Below are positions 50,470-58,760 of a stretch of 64,000 bases of DNA, piece after piece. The notes beneath the pieces were generated by a model. The model saw only the letters and a list, made by a program, of their open reading frames with translations. It made no database searches and was not told the origin of the DNA. Origin of the DNA: Roseomonas acroporae. GTDB lineage: Bacteria; Pseudomonadota; Alphaproteobacteria; Acetobacterales; Acetobacteraceae. The number at the start of each line of letters is the position of its first letter. Position 1 is the first letter of the stretch. Location of the stretch: assembly GCF_023223525.1 (NCBI RefSeq), contig NZ_JALPRX010000076.1:29421-93420 (forward strand). Reading direction: 5' to 3'. The position numbers were made by a program, and so were the translations under genes.

Positions 50470-51414
50470 CTACCGATCCGGCGCCTCGGCCAGCTCCAGC
50501 AGGGCACGGCCGCTGCGGCGGATCCTTGCGGTCTGCATGCCGCCGCAATTGCGGTCGCTGAACAGGTCCGAATTCGGCGCCACCACGTCGAGCTTGGCCC
50601 GCACGCGGCAGATGCCGGGAGTCGCGCCCTGGCCGCCGTTCCGCCCGGTCTGCCAGATGTGCAGCGCCTGGCCCCAGTCGCCGGTCTGCTCGTAGCGGAA
50701 GCGCAGGGTGCGCGCCGCCCACTCGGTGGCGACCACCGGGTCGAGCGGCCAGTCCTGGCCGCCGCGGGCATGGGCGGCGGCGTTGACCTGCACACAGCCG
50801 ATCATGGCCGAGCGGCCGCGGTTGTTCTGCAGCAGGCGGCGCGCCTCGGCGAAGCTGGCCGGGACATGGGTGCGGCCGCCGAGGTTGAGGGCGTAGGCAT
50901 GCAGCCCGCTCTCGGCGAGCGCCACCGCCACCAGCAGCCCGTGCGGCAGGTCGTACTCGCGCTCCGCCGCGCGGGCGGCGTTGAGGCAGGCCGAGCGGGG
51001 ATTGTCGGTGGCCATGGCGGGGCCGGCCTCCGACATGTCGTACACGACGTTGGCCGCGCCGGCCGCGGTGGGACGCGCCCAGGCCGAGCGTATCGCCGCA
51101 TGGCGGCGGGACGAGGTCGTCGAGCGGAGCTGGACGGAGGCCGCGCCGTGGCGCTGGCCGGCGCCGTGGCGGTGGTGGCCCTGGCCGCTGGCGGCGGCCG
51201 GGCCGGAAAGAGCGGGGCTTGCCGCCACCAGGGTGCCGAGAAGTGCCGCAGGCCCGAGCCTGCCCAGCGTGGCGAGCCGCCTGCGGCGGCGTCCGGTCCT
51301 ATCCGACGCGTTCCGGAACGGGGATTGAGGGATCGCGTCCTGCAACGCGGGATGCAGCGACGCGGCAGCGCGTGAACCGGTGATGGGAACCGGATTTCCG
51401 TTTGCGGCTTTCAT
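50470..51414 (-). CDS. Lytic transglycosylase (SLT fold), secreted
   Basis: 314 residues from ATG 51414. A long basic N-region (GRRRRRLATLGRLGPAALLGTLVAASPALSGPAAA) contains the export signal. The lysozyme-like domain has LLVAVALAESGL with the catalytic Glu, MIGCVQVNAAAHARGG and LHIWQTGRN. The order fits VirB1/SLT-type peptidoglycan lytic transglycosylases. Two Cys near the C-terminus may bond in the periplasm. No type IV secretion genes nearby, so it is probably a housekeeping or envelope-remodelling enzyme. Confidence 0.88.
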   Translation of the reverse strand: MKAANGNPVPITGSRAAASLHPALQDAIPQSPFRNASDRTGRRRRRLATLGRLGPAALLGTLVAASPALSGPAAASGQGHHRHGAGQRHGAASVQLRSTTSSRRHAAIRSAWARPTAAGAANVVYDMSEAGPAMATDNPRSACLNAARAAEREYDLPHGLLVAVALAESGLHAYALNLGGRTHVPASFAEARRLLQNNRGRSAMIGCVQVNAAAHARGGQDWPLDPVVATEWAARTLRFRYEQTGDWGQALHIWQTGRNGGQGATPGICRVRAKLDVVAPNSDLFSDRNCGGMQTARIRRSGRALLELAEAPDR

Positions 51415-51595
51415 GCCTCGTCGTTATCACGCGAGGCATCCCCCTCAAACCACGGAAACGTGAGATGACAAGCCCGCGACTCGGCGGGAATTCGCATGAA
51501 TTCCGCGGGCGTTCATTTCCCCGCGGTAAAACCACCATTCCAACGCGCTGATATCCCTACCGCCCGATCGCGGAGCGCGATGCCGCCGGAATGGC
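51415..51595. promoter_or_regulatory. Intergenic upstream of the transglycosylase
   Basis: 181 bp, AT-richer than average. A perfect inverted repeat GGAATTC-GCAT-GAATTCC (51487-51504) is a candidate operator. The promoter of the transglycosylase gene probably lies here. Confidence 0.5.
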
Positions 51596-51838
51596 TCAGG
51601 ATGCCCCGCGGCCGGTCTGTTGCTGAAGCGCATCGATGCGTTTCGACGCTTCCGCCTTGCTCAATTTAGGATCGAATTCCTCTTCTGCCTGCTCGCTCAG
51701 AGTCTTGAGGTAGCTCGCCTGCGCACCCGTCATCGGCTCGTCGCCGGTGGTCCAGTCGTCCGGGTCCTTGACCGCGTTCGAATTCGGCGCCGGCTCCTGC
51801 TTCGGGTTGGCGGTCCCGGCGTCGGTCCTGCTCGCCAT
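51596..51838 (-). CDS. DUF3072 family small protein
   Basis: 80 residues from ATG 51838. The C-terminal half DDWTTGDEPMTGAQASYLKTLSEQAEEEFDPKLSKAEASKRIDALQQ is the DUF3072 signature. These short, acidic, helical proteins of unknown role are common in alphaproteobacteria, often stress-linked. Cytosolic. Monocistronic. Confidence 0.9.
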   Translation of the reverse strand: MASRTDAGTANPKQEPAPNSNAVKDPDDWTTGDEPMTGAQASYLKTLSEQAEEEFDPKLSKAEASKRIDALQQQTGRGAS

Positions 51839-52028
51839 GTCGATGCTCTCCTCGGTGTTGGGCCCGATGGCCGGAAGGGCGCATCGACGCGCCTTCCGTT
51901 CACCTAACGTTCCAGGGATCGGGCCGGTTCCCGCCGCGCCGCCGCGCCTGTTCCCAACGCGCCGCCGCGCGGCGTGCCGACGTCTTCCGCGCCGGCAGGG
52001 CGCCGTGCCAGCGCCTGGTCGGCCGGGG
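51839..52028. other. Intergenic, no gene seen
   Basis: 190 bp upstream of the DUF3072 gene and downstream of the GntR gene; no clear signal beyond GC-rich sequence. Confidence 0.5.
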
Positions 52029-52784
52029 TCAGCTCAGGGCCGCGTGGTACCGGTCGTCGCGGGAGTCGAGGAGCCAGAGGCGCGCCTCGACCGGCCGGCC
52101 CTGGATGTCGAAGGCCAGCCGCTCCACCTCCAGCAGCGGCGCGCCCGCGGGCAGGCCGAGGATCGCGCCCGTCGCCGCATCCGCCGCCACGGCGCCGATC
52201 CTGTCGTCGGCGCGCGCCACCGTGATGCCGAACCGGCGCTGATAGAGGACGTAGAGCTGGTCGGGGATCTCCTGCGGCGTCAGCCGGTCGAAGGCCGGGA
52301 AGCAGGGTACCGGCAGCACGATGCGCTCCACGAGGCGCACCCGCCCGCGCGCCCGCCTGATCCGCAGGAGCCAGTGGACCGCCTCCCCCTCCCGCAGGCC
52401 GAGGCGGGCGGCCTCCGTCCCGGTGGGCAGCCGCGTCCCGGCCTCTAGCACCTCGCAGGTCATGTCGCTGCGCCGGCCATCGGCATCGACCAGCGGGAAG
52501 AAATGCTCCAGCGCCCGGTCGATGGTCTGGCTGGCGACGAAGGTGCCGCGCCCCTGGTGGCGCTCGATCAGGAAGCGGCGCTCCAGCCCGTCGAGCGCCT
52601 TGCGCACCGTGCCCTGCGACACGCCGAGATCCGCCGCGATCTCCGGCTCGGCGGGCAGCAGCGAGCCGGGCGCCCATACCCCCTCGGCGATCCGTTGCGT
52701 CAGGATGGCCTCCACCTGACGGTACAGCGGACTCGCGTCCAGACGCTGGCCCCGGCCGGCAACCGGCGCGCTTCGCGAACTCAC
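52029..52784 (-). CDS. GntR/HutC-type transcriptional regulator
   Basis: 251 residues from ATG 52784. N-terminal GntR winged helix: YRQVEAILTQRIAEGVWAPGSLLPAEPEIAADLGVSQGTVRKALDGLE and RHQGRGTFVA. C-terminal UTRA ligand domain: VLEAGTRLPTGTEAARLGLREGEAVHWLLRIRRA, with PLLEVERLAFDIQGRPVE. Members respond to amino sugars or histidine intermediates. No adjacent metabolic operon. A matching inverted repeat at 52900-52918 lies 115 bp upstream, suggesting autoregulation. Confidence 0.92.
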   Translation of the reverse strand: MSSRSAPVAGRGQRLDASPLYRQVEAILTQRIAEGVWAPGSLLPAEPEIAADLGVSQGTVRKALDGLERRFLIERHQGRGTFVASQTIDRALEHFFPLVDADGRRSDMTCEVLEAGTRLPTGTEAARLGLREGEAVHWLLRIRRARGRVRLVERIVLPVPCFPAFDRLTPQEIPDQLYVLYQRRFGITVARADDRIGAVAADAATGAILGLPAGAPLLEVERLAFDIQGRPVEARLWLLDSRDDRYHAALS

Positions 52785-52899
52785 AATCCCCGCCCATCCA
52801 TTCGTCGCGTCGGCCCGTCAGGGCACCGCGCAAAGAGACGGCATCGCCCCGCGAACTTTCAACCGCATAACATGATGCAGCGCAGCACGACGCAAAACA

Positions 52900-52918
52900 T
52901 CTTGTGTCTTATACAAGA
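52900..52918. promoter_or_regulatory. Candidate GntR operator
   Basis: Inverted repeat TCTTGT-N7-ACAAGA in an AT-rich patch of the GntR upstream region. Position and symmetry suit the dimeric regulator. The rest of 52785-53126 shows no gene; a second small palindrome TCCATCC-G-GGATGGA lies at about 53083-53097. Confidence 0.5.
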
Positions 52919-53126
52919 GTGCGTATTGTGCCCCGCAAGGGGAGGCCAAACGGCCCTGAAGCGGGAACGGTGATCCTGGTGCGCAGCCCAGAGAGGCTGC
53001 AGCTTGGCAGGTGGATAGTGAAGTCGATCCTTTCGCACTCCATCCCGAGAACCAAGCGGTCCGGGACGCCGTAACCCGTTCATTCCATCCGGGATGGAGA
53101 GCCGCATCGCGGATCGCCGTCCCAAG

Positions 53127-53175
53127 TCAATGCGCCCCGGACCCGCATCCCACATGCGGATCCGGGGCGCATTGA
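53127..53175. terminator. Long near-perfect hairpin (terminator-like)
   Basis: 22-bp arms (53127-53148 and 53154-53175) with one mismatch around a 5-nt CCCAC loop. No T run follows on either strand, so it may be a factor-dependent terminator, an RNA stabiliser or a mobile-element remnant. It lies past the end of the small membrane-protein gene (- strand). Confidence 0.7.
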
Positions 53176-53254
53176 TTCGGAACGGCGGGAGGGCAGACGC
53201 CCGCCCCTCACCATCCGCCGCCGGCCGGCGCGGGGCGCCCTGCGCCGGCCGTGG

Positions 53255-53482
53255 TCATGCCACGCCCGTCAGCCGGGCGAGCAGCAGGGTCGCGGCGACC
53301 ACCAGCGCGCTGGCGGCCGCGACCAGGCCCGCGGAGGCCGGGCGCCCATCCTCGCGCCACAGATCCAGCATGTCCTGCTCCGGCCCCGGCCTGCGGTCCG
53401 GGCCGGGGCATGCCGCCGGGCGGCGCGGCGCGGCCCGCGTGCCGAGCCCGTGCGTGACCGTGAGCCGGGGCTGGATGATCAT
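53255..53482 (-). CDS. Small single-TM protein in the siroheme operon
   Basis: 75 residues from ATG 53482 with AGGGAA upstream; it starts 17 bp after the SUMT stop. A basic Pro-rich start, a DMLDLWREDGRPAS segment, and one C-terminal TM helix (GLVAAASALVVAATLLLARL). No known family. Location suggests a role with sulfite reduction or simply read-through; not assignable. Confidence 0.55.
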   Translation of the reverse strand: MIIQPRLTVTHGLGTRAAPRRPAACPGPDRRPGPEQDMLDLWREDGRPASAGLVAAASALVVAATLLLARLTGVA

Positions 53483-53499
53483 GTTGTCGTTCCCTGCAG

Positions 53500-54321
53500 C
53501 TATCCGTGGGACTGTCGTGCGATCTCGACGATCTCGGAGGGGTTGGAGAGGGCCGCCACCTCGCCGATGACCAGCAGCGCCGGGGTGGGCAGCGCGGCGC
53601 GCCGGGCATCGAGGGTGGCGGTGCCGAGGGTGGTGCGCAGCACCGCCTGATCCGGCAGCGTGGCACGGGAGACGATCGCCACCGGCGTCGCCGCCGCCAT
53701 CCCGCCCGCCAGCAGGCGCAGCGCGATCTCGTCGAGATGGCTCGATGCCATGAAGGCGACGATGGTGCCGCCCAGCCGCGCCAGCGCCGCCCAGTCCACC
53801 GAATCCGGCAGCCTGCCGCGCTCGTCATGGCCGGTGACGAAGGTGACGCTGCGGGCGATTCCACGCATGGTGAGCGGGAATCCCGCCGCCGCCGGCGCCG
53901 CCGTCGCCGAGGTGACGCCCGGCACCACCCGCCAGGGGATGCCGGCGAGGCTCAGCGCCTCGGCCTCCTCGCCGCCGCGGCCGAAGATGAAGGGGTCGCC
54001 GCCCTTGAGGCGCACCACGCGCTGGCCGGCGCGCGCCGCCTCGATCAGCCGCTCGGTGATCGCGGATTGCGGCATCACCACCGCGCCCTTGCACTTGCCG
54101 ACCGCGATCACCGCGGCACCCGGCCGCACGTAGCGCAGCACCGCCGGCCCGGGCAGCCCGTCGTGCAGGACGAGATCGGCCGCGCCCAGCGCCGCGACGG
54201 CGCGCAGCGTCAGCAGCCCCGGATCGCCCGGACCGGCGCCGACCAGCCACACCTCGCCCGGGCGGGGTCCGTCATCGGTCGTGGCATGGGAAATATGCGC
54301 GGGGGACACGTCGGCTTCCAC
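53500..54321 (-). CDS. cobA: Uroporphyrinogen-III C-methyltransferase (SUMT)
   Basis: 273 residues from GTG 54321; GTG 54309, preceded by GGAAG, is an alternative. Signatures VWLVGAGPGDPGLLTLRA, VRLKGGDPFIFGRGGEEAEAL and VPGVTSATAAPAAAGFPLTMRG are diagnostic. It methylates uroporphyrinogen III twice from SAM to give precorrin-2, the precursor of siroheme. Divergent from cysI, which needs siroheme. The dehydrogenase half of classical CysG is encoded separately at 57503. Confidence 0.95.
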   Translation of the reverse strand: MEADVSPAHISHATTDDGPRPGEVWLVGAGPGDPGLLTLRAVAALGAADLVLHDGLPGPAVLRYVRPGAAVIAVGKCKGAVVMPQSAITERLIEAARAGQRVVRLKGGDPFIFGRGGEEAEALSLAGIPWRVVPGVTSATAAPAAAGFPLTMRGIARSVTFVTGHDERGRLPDSVDWAALARLGGTIVAFMASSHLDEIALRLLAGGMAAATPVAIVSRATLPDQAVLRTTLGTATLDARRAALPTPALLVIGEVAALSNPSEIVEIARQSHG

Positions 54322-54420
54322 TTAACTACGAGCCCATGAAGGTATATATCGCGAACCACCGATGACAAGGTCTATTCTCATGGTCATCCCTCGGGTTGGC
54401 CCACTTTCGGAGGCAGGTTG
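54322..54420. promoter_or_regulatory. Divergent cobA-cysI promoter region
   Basis: 99 bp. For cobA, a -35-like TTGTCA (54368-54363) and TATACC (54346-54341) are 16 bp apart on the - strand. GCGATATATACC shows an AT-rich core likely shared by both directions. A LysR-type CysB site may be here but none is clear. Confidence 0.55.
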
Positions 54421-56181
54421 ATGGCCCAGGCAACGAAGCCGTCCGTAGCGACGCCCCCGGCGGCGAAGCCCTCCGGGGTCGAGACGCTGAAGGAAGGCAG
54501 CCGCCTCCTGCGGGGCGGGATCGCCGGCGAGCTGGCGGCGGACAGCCGTGGCGGGATCAGCGAGGATTCGTACAACCTGCTGAAGTTCCACGGCAGCTAC
54601 GAGCAGTTCGACCGCGACACGGCGACCGAGCGCAAGCAGCGCGGCGAGGACAAGGACTGGCAGTTCATGGCGCGCGTGCGCCTGCCGGGCGGCCGCCTGA
54701 CGGCGGCGCAGTACCTGGTGCTGGACGCGCTGGCCGACCGCTACGCGGACCGCACGCTGCGCATCACCTCGCGCCAGGCGATCCAATTCCACGGCATCCT
54801 GCGCGGGAACCTGAAGCCCGCGGTCGCGGCGATCAACCATAGCCTGCTCACCACCTTCGCCGCCTGCGGCGACGTCGTTCGCAACGTGGTGACCAGCCCC
54901 GCTCCCCGTCGTGACGCGCTGCATGCCGCCCTGGAGGCGGATGCGCGGATGTTGTCCTCGGCGCTGCTGCCGCGCACCCGCTCCTACCACGAGATCTTCC
55001 TCGACGAGGAGCCGGTGGTGGAGCCGGAGGAGGAACCTCTGTACGGCAGGACCTACCTGCCGCGGAAGTTCAAGATCGCGCTGGCCCATCCGGCCGACAA
55101 CACCGCCGACGTGCTGGCCAACGACCTCGGCCTGGTCGCCGTCACGGGCGAGGACCCGGCGGGCGAGCCGGTCGGCTACAACGTGCATGTCGGCGGCGGC
55201 ATGGGGATGACCCACAACAAGCCGGCCACCTTCCCGCGACTCGCGACGGCGCTCGCCTACGTGGCGCGCGCGGACCTGCTGCGCCTGGCCGAGGCGGTGA
55301 TCCGCTTCCAGCGCGACAACGGCGACCGCACCGACCGCAAGCGGGCGCGGCTGAAGTACGTCGTCCACGACCGCGGCATCGACTGGGTGCGCGAGCAGGT
55401 CGAGACCTATTACGGCGAGCCCCTCCAGCCCCCCCGCCCGGTGCCGCCGCTGCGGATGCCGGAGCTGCTGGGCTGGCACGAGCAGGGCGACGGCAATTGG
55501 TGGCTCGGCGTGCCGGTGCCGGCCGGGCGAATCGTCGATCACGGGCCCGATCAAGGGGAGGTGCGGCTGCGCACCGCCTTCCGCACCATCGTCGAGCGCT
55601 TCGGCCTCGACCTCAACCTGACGCCGCAGCAGGACGCGCTGCTGACCGGCATCGCCCCCGGGCAGCGCGCCGCCGTCGAGGCGGTGCTGCGCGAGCACGG
55701 GGTGCGGCTGGCCGAGGAGATCACCCCGATCGCCCGCTGGTCGCTCGCCTGCGTCGCGCTGCCGACCTGCGGCCAGTCGCTGACCGAGGGCGAGCGGGCG
55801 CGGGCGCCGATGGTGGCCGACGTGGAGGCGGCGCTGGCCCGGCACGGGCTGGAGGGCGAGCGGATCAGCTTCCGCGTCACCGGCTGCCCGAATGGCTGCG
55901 CGCGGCCCTACCAGGGCGATATCGGCCTCGTCGGCCGGATGCCCGGCCACTACGTGCTCTACGTGGGCGGCGACTTCGCCGGCACGCGCATGTCCTTCCC
56001 GCTGCTCGACCGGGTGGCGCAGGAGCGCGTGGGCGAGACGCTGGAGCCGCTCTTCGCCGCCTGGGCCGGCGATCGGCGGGAAGGCGAGGGCTTCGGCGAC
56101 TTCTGCCACCGCCTCGGCCGTGACGCGCTGCTCGCCCTGCTGCCCGCCGCGCTGCTGCCGGCCACGAAGAAGGCCGCCTGA
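54421..56181 (+). CDS. cysI: Sulfite (or nitrite) reductase haemoprotein
   Basis: 586 residues from ATG 54421 with CGGAGG upstream. Two nitrite/sulfite reductase repeats. N-terminal half: LRITSRQAIQFHGIL and NVVTSPAP. C-terminal [4Fe-4S]-siroheme ligands: Cys444 and Cys450 (CVALPTC), then Cys489 and Cys493 (TGCPNGC). The length and LPRKFKIALAHPADNTADV favour CysI sulfite reductase. It reduces sulfite to sulfide for cysteine synthesis. No CysJ flavoprotein is nearby, so electrons may come from ferredoxin or another reductase. Confidence 0.92.
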   Translation: MAQATKPSVATPPAAKPSGVETLKEGSRLLRGGIAGELAADSRGGISEDSYNLLKFHGSYEQFDRDTATERKQRGEDKDWQFMARVRLPGGRLTAAQYLVLDALADRYADRTLRITSRQAIQFHGILRGNLKPAVAAINHSLLTTFAACGDVVRNVVTSPAPRRDALHAALEADARMLSSALLPRTRSYHEIFLDEEPVVEPEEEPLYGRTYLPRKFKIALAHPADNTADVLANDLGLVAVTGEDPAGEPVGYNVHVGGGMGMTHNKPATFPRLATALAYVARADLLRLAEAVIRFQRDNGDRTDRKRARLKYVVHDRGIDWVREQVETYYGEPLQPPRPVPPLRMPELLGWHEQGDGNWWLGVPVPAGRIVDHGPDQGEVRLRTAFRTIVERFGLDLNLTPQQDALLTGIAPGQRAAVEAVLREHGVRLAEEITPIARWSLACVALPTCGQSLTEGERARAPMVADVEAALARHGLEGERISFRVTGCPNGCARPYQGDIGLVGRMPGHYVLYVGGDFAGTRMSFPLLDRVAQERVGETLEPLFAAWAGDRREGEGFGDFCHRLGRDALLALLPAALLPATKKAA

Positions 56182-56335
56182 ACCGGGCGGGGCCGCTGCG
56201 CCGCCCGGCGCGACGGCCCCCTCCCCCGCACGAACCAGCGCCCGCCGAGGCGGGCCGAATCCTGCCCCCGCCCCTCCCCCGCCCCGTCGGCCACGCGCCG
56301 CCGGGGGATGCCGCCGCCGACCCCCGGGAACCGCC

Positions 56336-57334
56336 ATGCACCGCCGCCGCCTGCTCGCCCTGCTGCCCGCCGCCGCCCTCGCGGCACGCGCCATGCCGGC
56401 GAGCGCCCGCCCCGCCTTCGCCGCCACCGGCGCCGCCCCCGAGGCGTGGCCGGACCGCTCGGTCCGCCTCATCGTCCCGGTCGCGGCCGGCGGCAGCCAG
56501 GACATCGTGGCGCGGCTGCTGGCGCGGGCCCTGTCCGAGCCGCTCGGCCAGTCCGTGCTGGTGGACAACCATCCGGGCGCCGGCAGCAACCTCGGCTACG
56601 AGCTGGCGGCGCGGTCGCGGCCGGACGGCTACACGCTGCTCGCGGGCTCGGACAGCCTGTCGATCAACCGCGCCCTGTTCCCGCGCCTCTCCTTCGACCC
56701 GCTGCGCGACTTCGCGCCGGTGCTCCGCGCCGTGAAGGTGCCGCAGATCCTGGTGGTGAAGGCGGACAGCCCGGCGCGCTCGCTGGAGGACCTCGTCGAG
56801 CTCGGCAGGCGGGCGCCGCTCGCGATCGGCACGCCGGGCAATGGCAGCCTGGCGCACCTGACCGGCGCGCTGGTGCAGGAGGCGACCGACCTGCGCTGGA
56901 CCCACGTGCCCTATCGCGGCGGCGCGCTGGCGATCAACGACCTGATGTCGGGCGCGCTGCAGGGCGTGCTCATCAACATCGGCGCGGTGACGGACCACGT
57001 GCGGGCCGGCCGGCTGCGCGGCCTGTTCGTGACCTCGGGCGCGCGCAGCGTGGCGCTGCCGGACGTGCCGACCCTGGCCGAGGCCGGCCTGCCCGGCATC
57101 GAGGCGGTGGGCTGGCACGGGCTGGTGGCGCCGGCGGGCACGGACCCGGCCATCGTCGAGCGGGTGAACCGCGAGGCGCGCGCCGCGATGGCCAAGCCCG
57201 AGCTGCGCGAGCGGCTGCTGGCGCTCGGCGTCGAGCCGCAGGACGAGGGGCCGGAGGCGCTGGCCGAGGTGCTGCGCGCCGACGCGGAACGCTGGGGCGC
57301 CGTGATCCGGCGCATCGGCGCCCGGCCGGACTGA
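56336..57334 (+). CDS. Bug-family (TTT) solute-binding receptor
   Basis: 332 residues from ATG 56336. A Sec signal peptide (RRRLLALLPAAALAARAMPASA) precedes a Bug fold: PDRSVRLIVPVAAGGSQDIVARLLARALSE, VDNHPGAGSNLGYELAARS, DGYTLLAGSD and LPDVPTLAEAGLPGIEAVGWHGLVAPAGTD. Binds tricarboxylates or similar acids in the periplasm. No TctA/TctB genes adjacent, as is usual for the many orphan receptors in this lineage. Ends in a region with repeat remnants. Confidence 0.94.
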   Translation: MHRRRLLALLPAAALAARAMPASARPAFAATGAAPEAWPDRSVRLIVPVAAGGSQDIVARLLARALSEPLGQSVLVDNHPGAGSNLGYELAARSRPDGYTLLAGSDSLSINRALFPRLSFDPLRDFAPVLRAVKVPQILVVKADSPARSLEDLVELGRRAPLAIGTPGNGSLAHLTGALVQEATDLRWTHVPYRGGALAINDLMSGALQGVLINIGAVTDHVRAGRLRGLFVTSGARSVALPDVPTLAEAGLPGIEAVGWHGLVAPAGTDPAIVERVNREARAAMAKPELRERLLALGVEPQDEGPEALAEVLRADAERWGAVIRRIGARPD

Positions 57335-57342
57335 CCGCCGGC

Positions 57343-57490
57343 AGGGCCGCCTGCCAAGCCGCCCGTCCGGGGGGCCGGACGGGGGCCGGGGAATTTCCCC
57401 CGGTGGACCTCCGGGGTGGATGGGTGCAGGGAGGACGGCGCCTTCGCCGGGAGTTCCGGGGCGGCGTCCCGACAGCCCCGCCCCCGACAG
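57343..57490. repeat. Remnant of the GC-rich palindrome family
   Basis: Intergenic stretch with GGGGAATTTCCCCC-like and GGGAGGACGGCGCCTTC-like pieces that resemble the palindromes at 4236-4457 and 24840-25029, in a degenerate form. Confidence 0.5.
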
Positions 57491-57502
57491 GAAGCCCCGC
57501 GC

Positions 57503-58069
57503 ATGCTGCCGCTGATGCTCGACCTCGCCGAATGGCCCGTGCTGCTGGTGGGCGGCGGCCCGGCGGCGCTGAAGCGGCTCGACCTGCTGGAGCAGTCCGG
57601 CGCGCGGCGGCTCGCCATCCATGCCCCCGACCCGCTGCCGGAGATGCGCGCCCGCGCCGGGGCGCGGCTGGTCGAACGGCTGCCGGACGAGGCGGAGATC
57701 GCCGCCGCGCGGCTGCTGTTCGTGGCCGACCTCCCGGAACCCGAGGCGGCGCGGCTGGCCGTGCTGGGGCGGGCGCACCGCGTGCTGGTCAATGTCGAGG
57801 ACGTGGTCCCGCTCTGCGACGCCTACGCCATGGCGACGGTGCGGCGCGGACAGCTCGTGCTCGCCGTCTCGACGGAAGGGCGCAGCCCGGCGGTCGCGGC
57901 GCGGCTGCGCCGGCAACTGGCGGAACGCTACGGGCCGGAATGGGCGGCGCGGCTCGACGCCGTGGCGGCGCTGCGCGACCGGCTGCGCGCCGAGGGCCGG
58001 CGGCCGGCCGAGGTGATGGCGGAGACCAACGCCTGGCTCGACGCGCAGGACCGGCAGGAGACCGGCTGA
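57503..58069 (+). CDS. Met8/CysG N-terminal-like precorrin-2 dehydrogenase
   Basis: 188 residues from ATG 57503 with AGGAAG upstream. NAD-binding start PVLLVGGGPAALKRLDLLEQSGA, then LFVADLPEPEAARLAVLGRAHRVLVNVEDVVPLCDAY and FSTEGRSPAVAARLRR-like VSTEGRSPAVAARLRRQLAERYG. This is the SirC/CysG N-terminal domain that oxidises precorrin-2 and may insert iron to give siroheme. Split from SUMT (cobA) across the cysI gene and a Bug receptor. Cytosolic. Confidence 0.93.
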   Translation: MLPLMLDLAEWPVLLVGGGPAALKRLDLLEQSGARRLAIHAPDPLPEMRARAGARLVERLPDEAEIAAARLLFVADLPEPEAARLAVLGRAHRVLVNVEDVVPLCDAYAMATVRRGQLVLAVSTEGRSPAVAARLRRQLAERYGPEWAARLDAVAALRDRLRAEGRRPAEVMAETNAWLDAQDRQETG

Positions 58070-58162
58070 AGCCGATACGAGACACGCACGAACCCGTTGC
58101 GATGCCGCGCGCTTGGAGCGCAGGCTGCGGCCGGACAAGGCTGGATCGAAGGGTTCGAAGGG

Positions 58163-58573
58163 ATGTTCAACCGGCGCGCGCTGCTTACCATGCTGGGCAT
58201 GGCCGCCGCCGGCCCGGCCCTGGCGGCCGAAGGCACGCGGCGGCCGCGGCCCCGCCGGCGGACCGCCACCACCGCCCTTGCCGGTGGCCAGCCCCGCAAC
58301 GCCGCCAGCCGCGTCCCGGGAGAGCTGCCGCAGATCGACCCGGTGCCGCAGCGTTCGGCGAGCGGGCTGGACCCGGCGCCGACCCCCTCCTCCAACCCGC
58401 GCCCGGCGAGCGCCGACATGCGGGCGCGCACCGATCTCGACTTCGGCGTCTCGGCGCCCCGCCAGGCGCAGCAGGGGGCGAGCTTCGGGCCGGCCGACAC
58501 CTCGCGCGATCCGGCCTCGAACTCCGGCAGCCGCGTGCCGAACGTCGGGGCGACGGTCAGGGTGCCGTTCTGA
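58163..58573 (+). CDS. Secreted protein of unknown function
   Basis: 136 residues from ATG 58163 with GAAGGG upstream. Signal peptide FNRRALLTMLGMAAAGPALA. The mature part is basic at the start (GTRRPRPRRRTATT) and then rich in Pro, Ser and Ala, with no Cys and no recognisable fold; it looks largely unstructured. Ends in VPNVGATVRVPF. No family known to me. Confidence 0.6.
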   Translation: MFNRRALLTMLGMAAAGPALAAEGTRRPRPRRRTATTALAGGQPRNAASRVPGELPQIDPVPQRSASGLDPAPTPSSNPRPASADMRARTDLDFGVSAPRQAQQGASFGPADTSRDPASNSGSRVPNVGATVRVPF

Positions 58574-58760
58574 TCCGCCACGGGGCGGGTGCCTGACGCG
58601 GAGCGGGCGGCCCGCGCCGGACGGCGCGGCGCGGGGACCGGCCCGCCATCGCCGCATGGCGGCCGGCCGCGGCCGCGACTTGCCCCGGCCATTGTTGCAG
58701 CGCACAAACCGGTTCGGACGCGGCGCGCTGGGCGCCGCGGCGGTTGCGCGGGACTGGGAC
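58574..58760. other. Intergenic, no gene seen
   Basis: 187 bp GC-rich; no signal beyond a possible promoter for the transporter. Confidence 0.5.
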
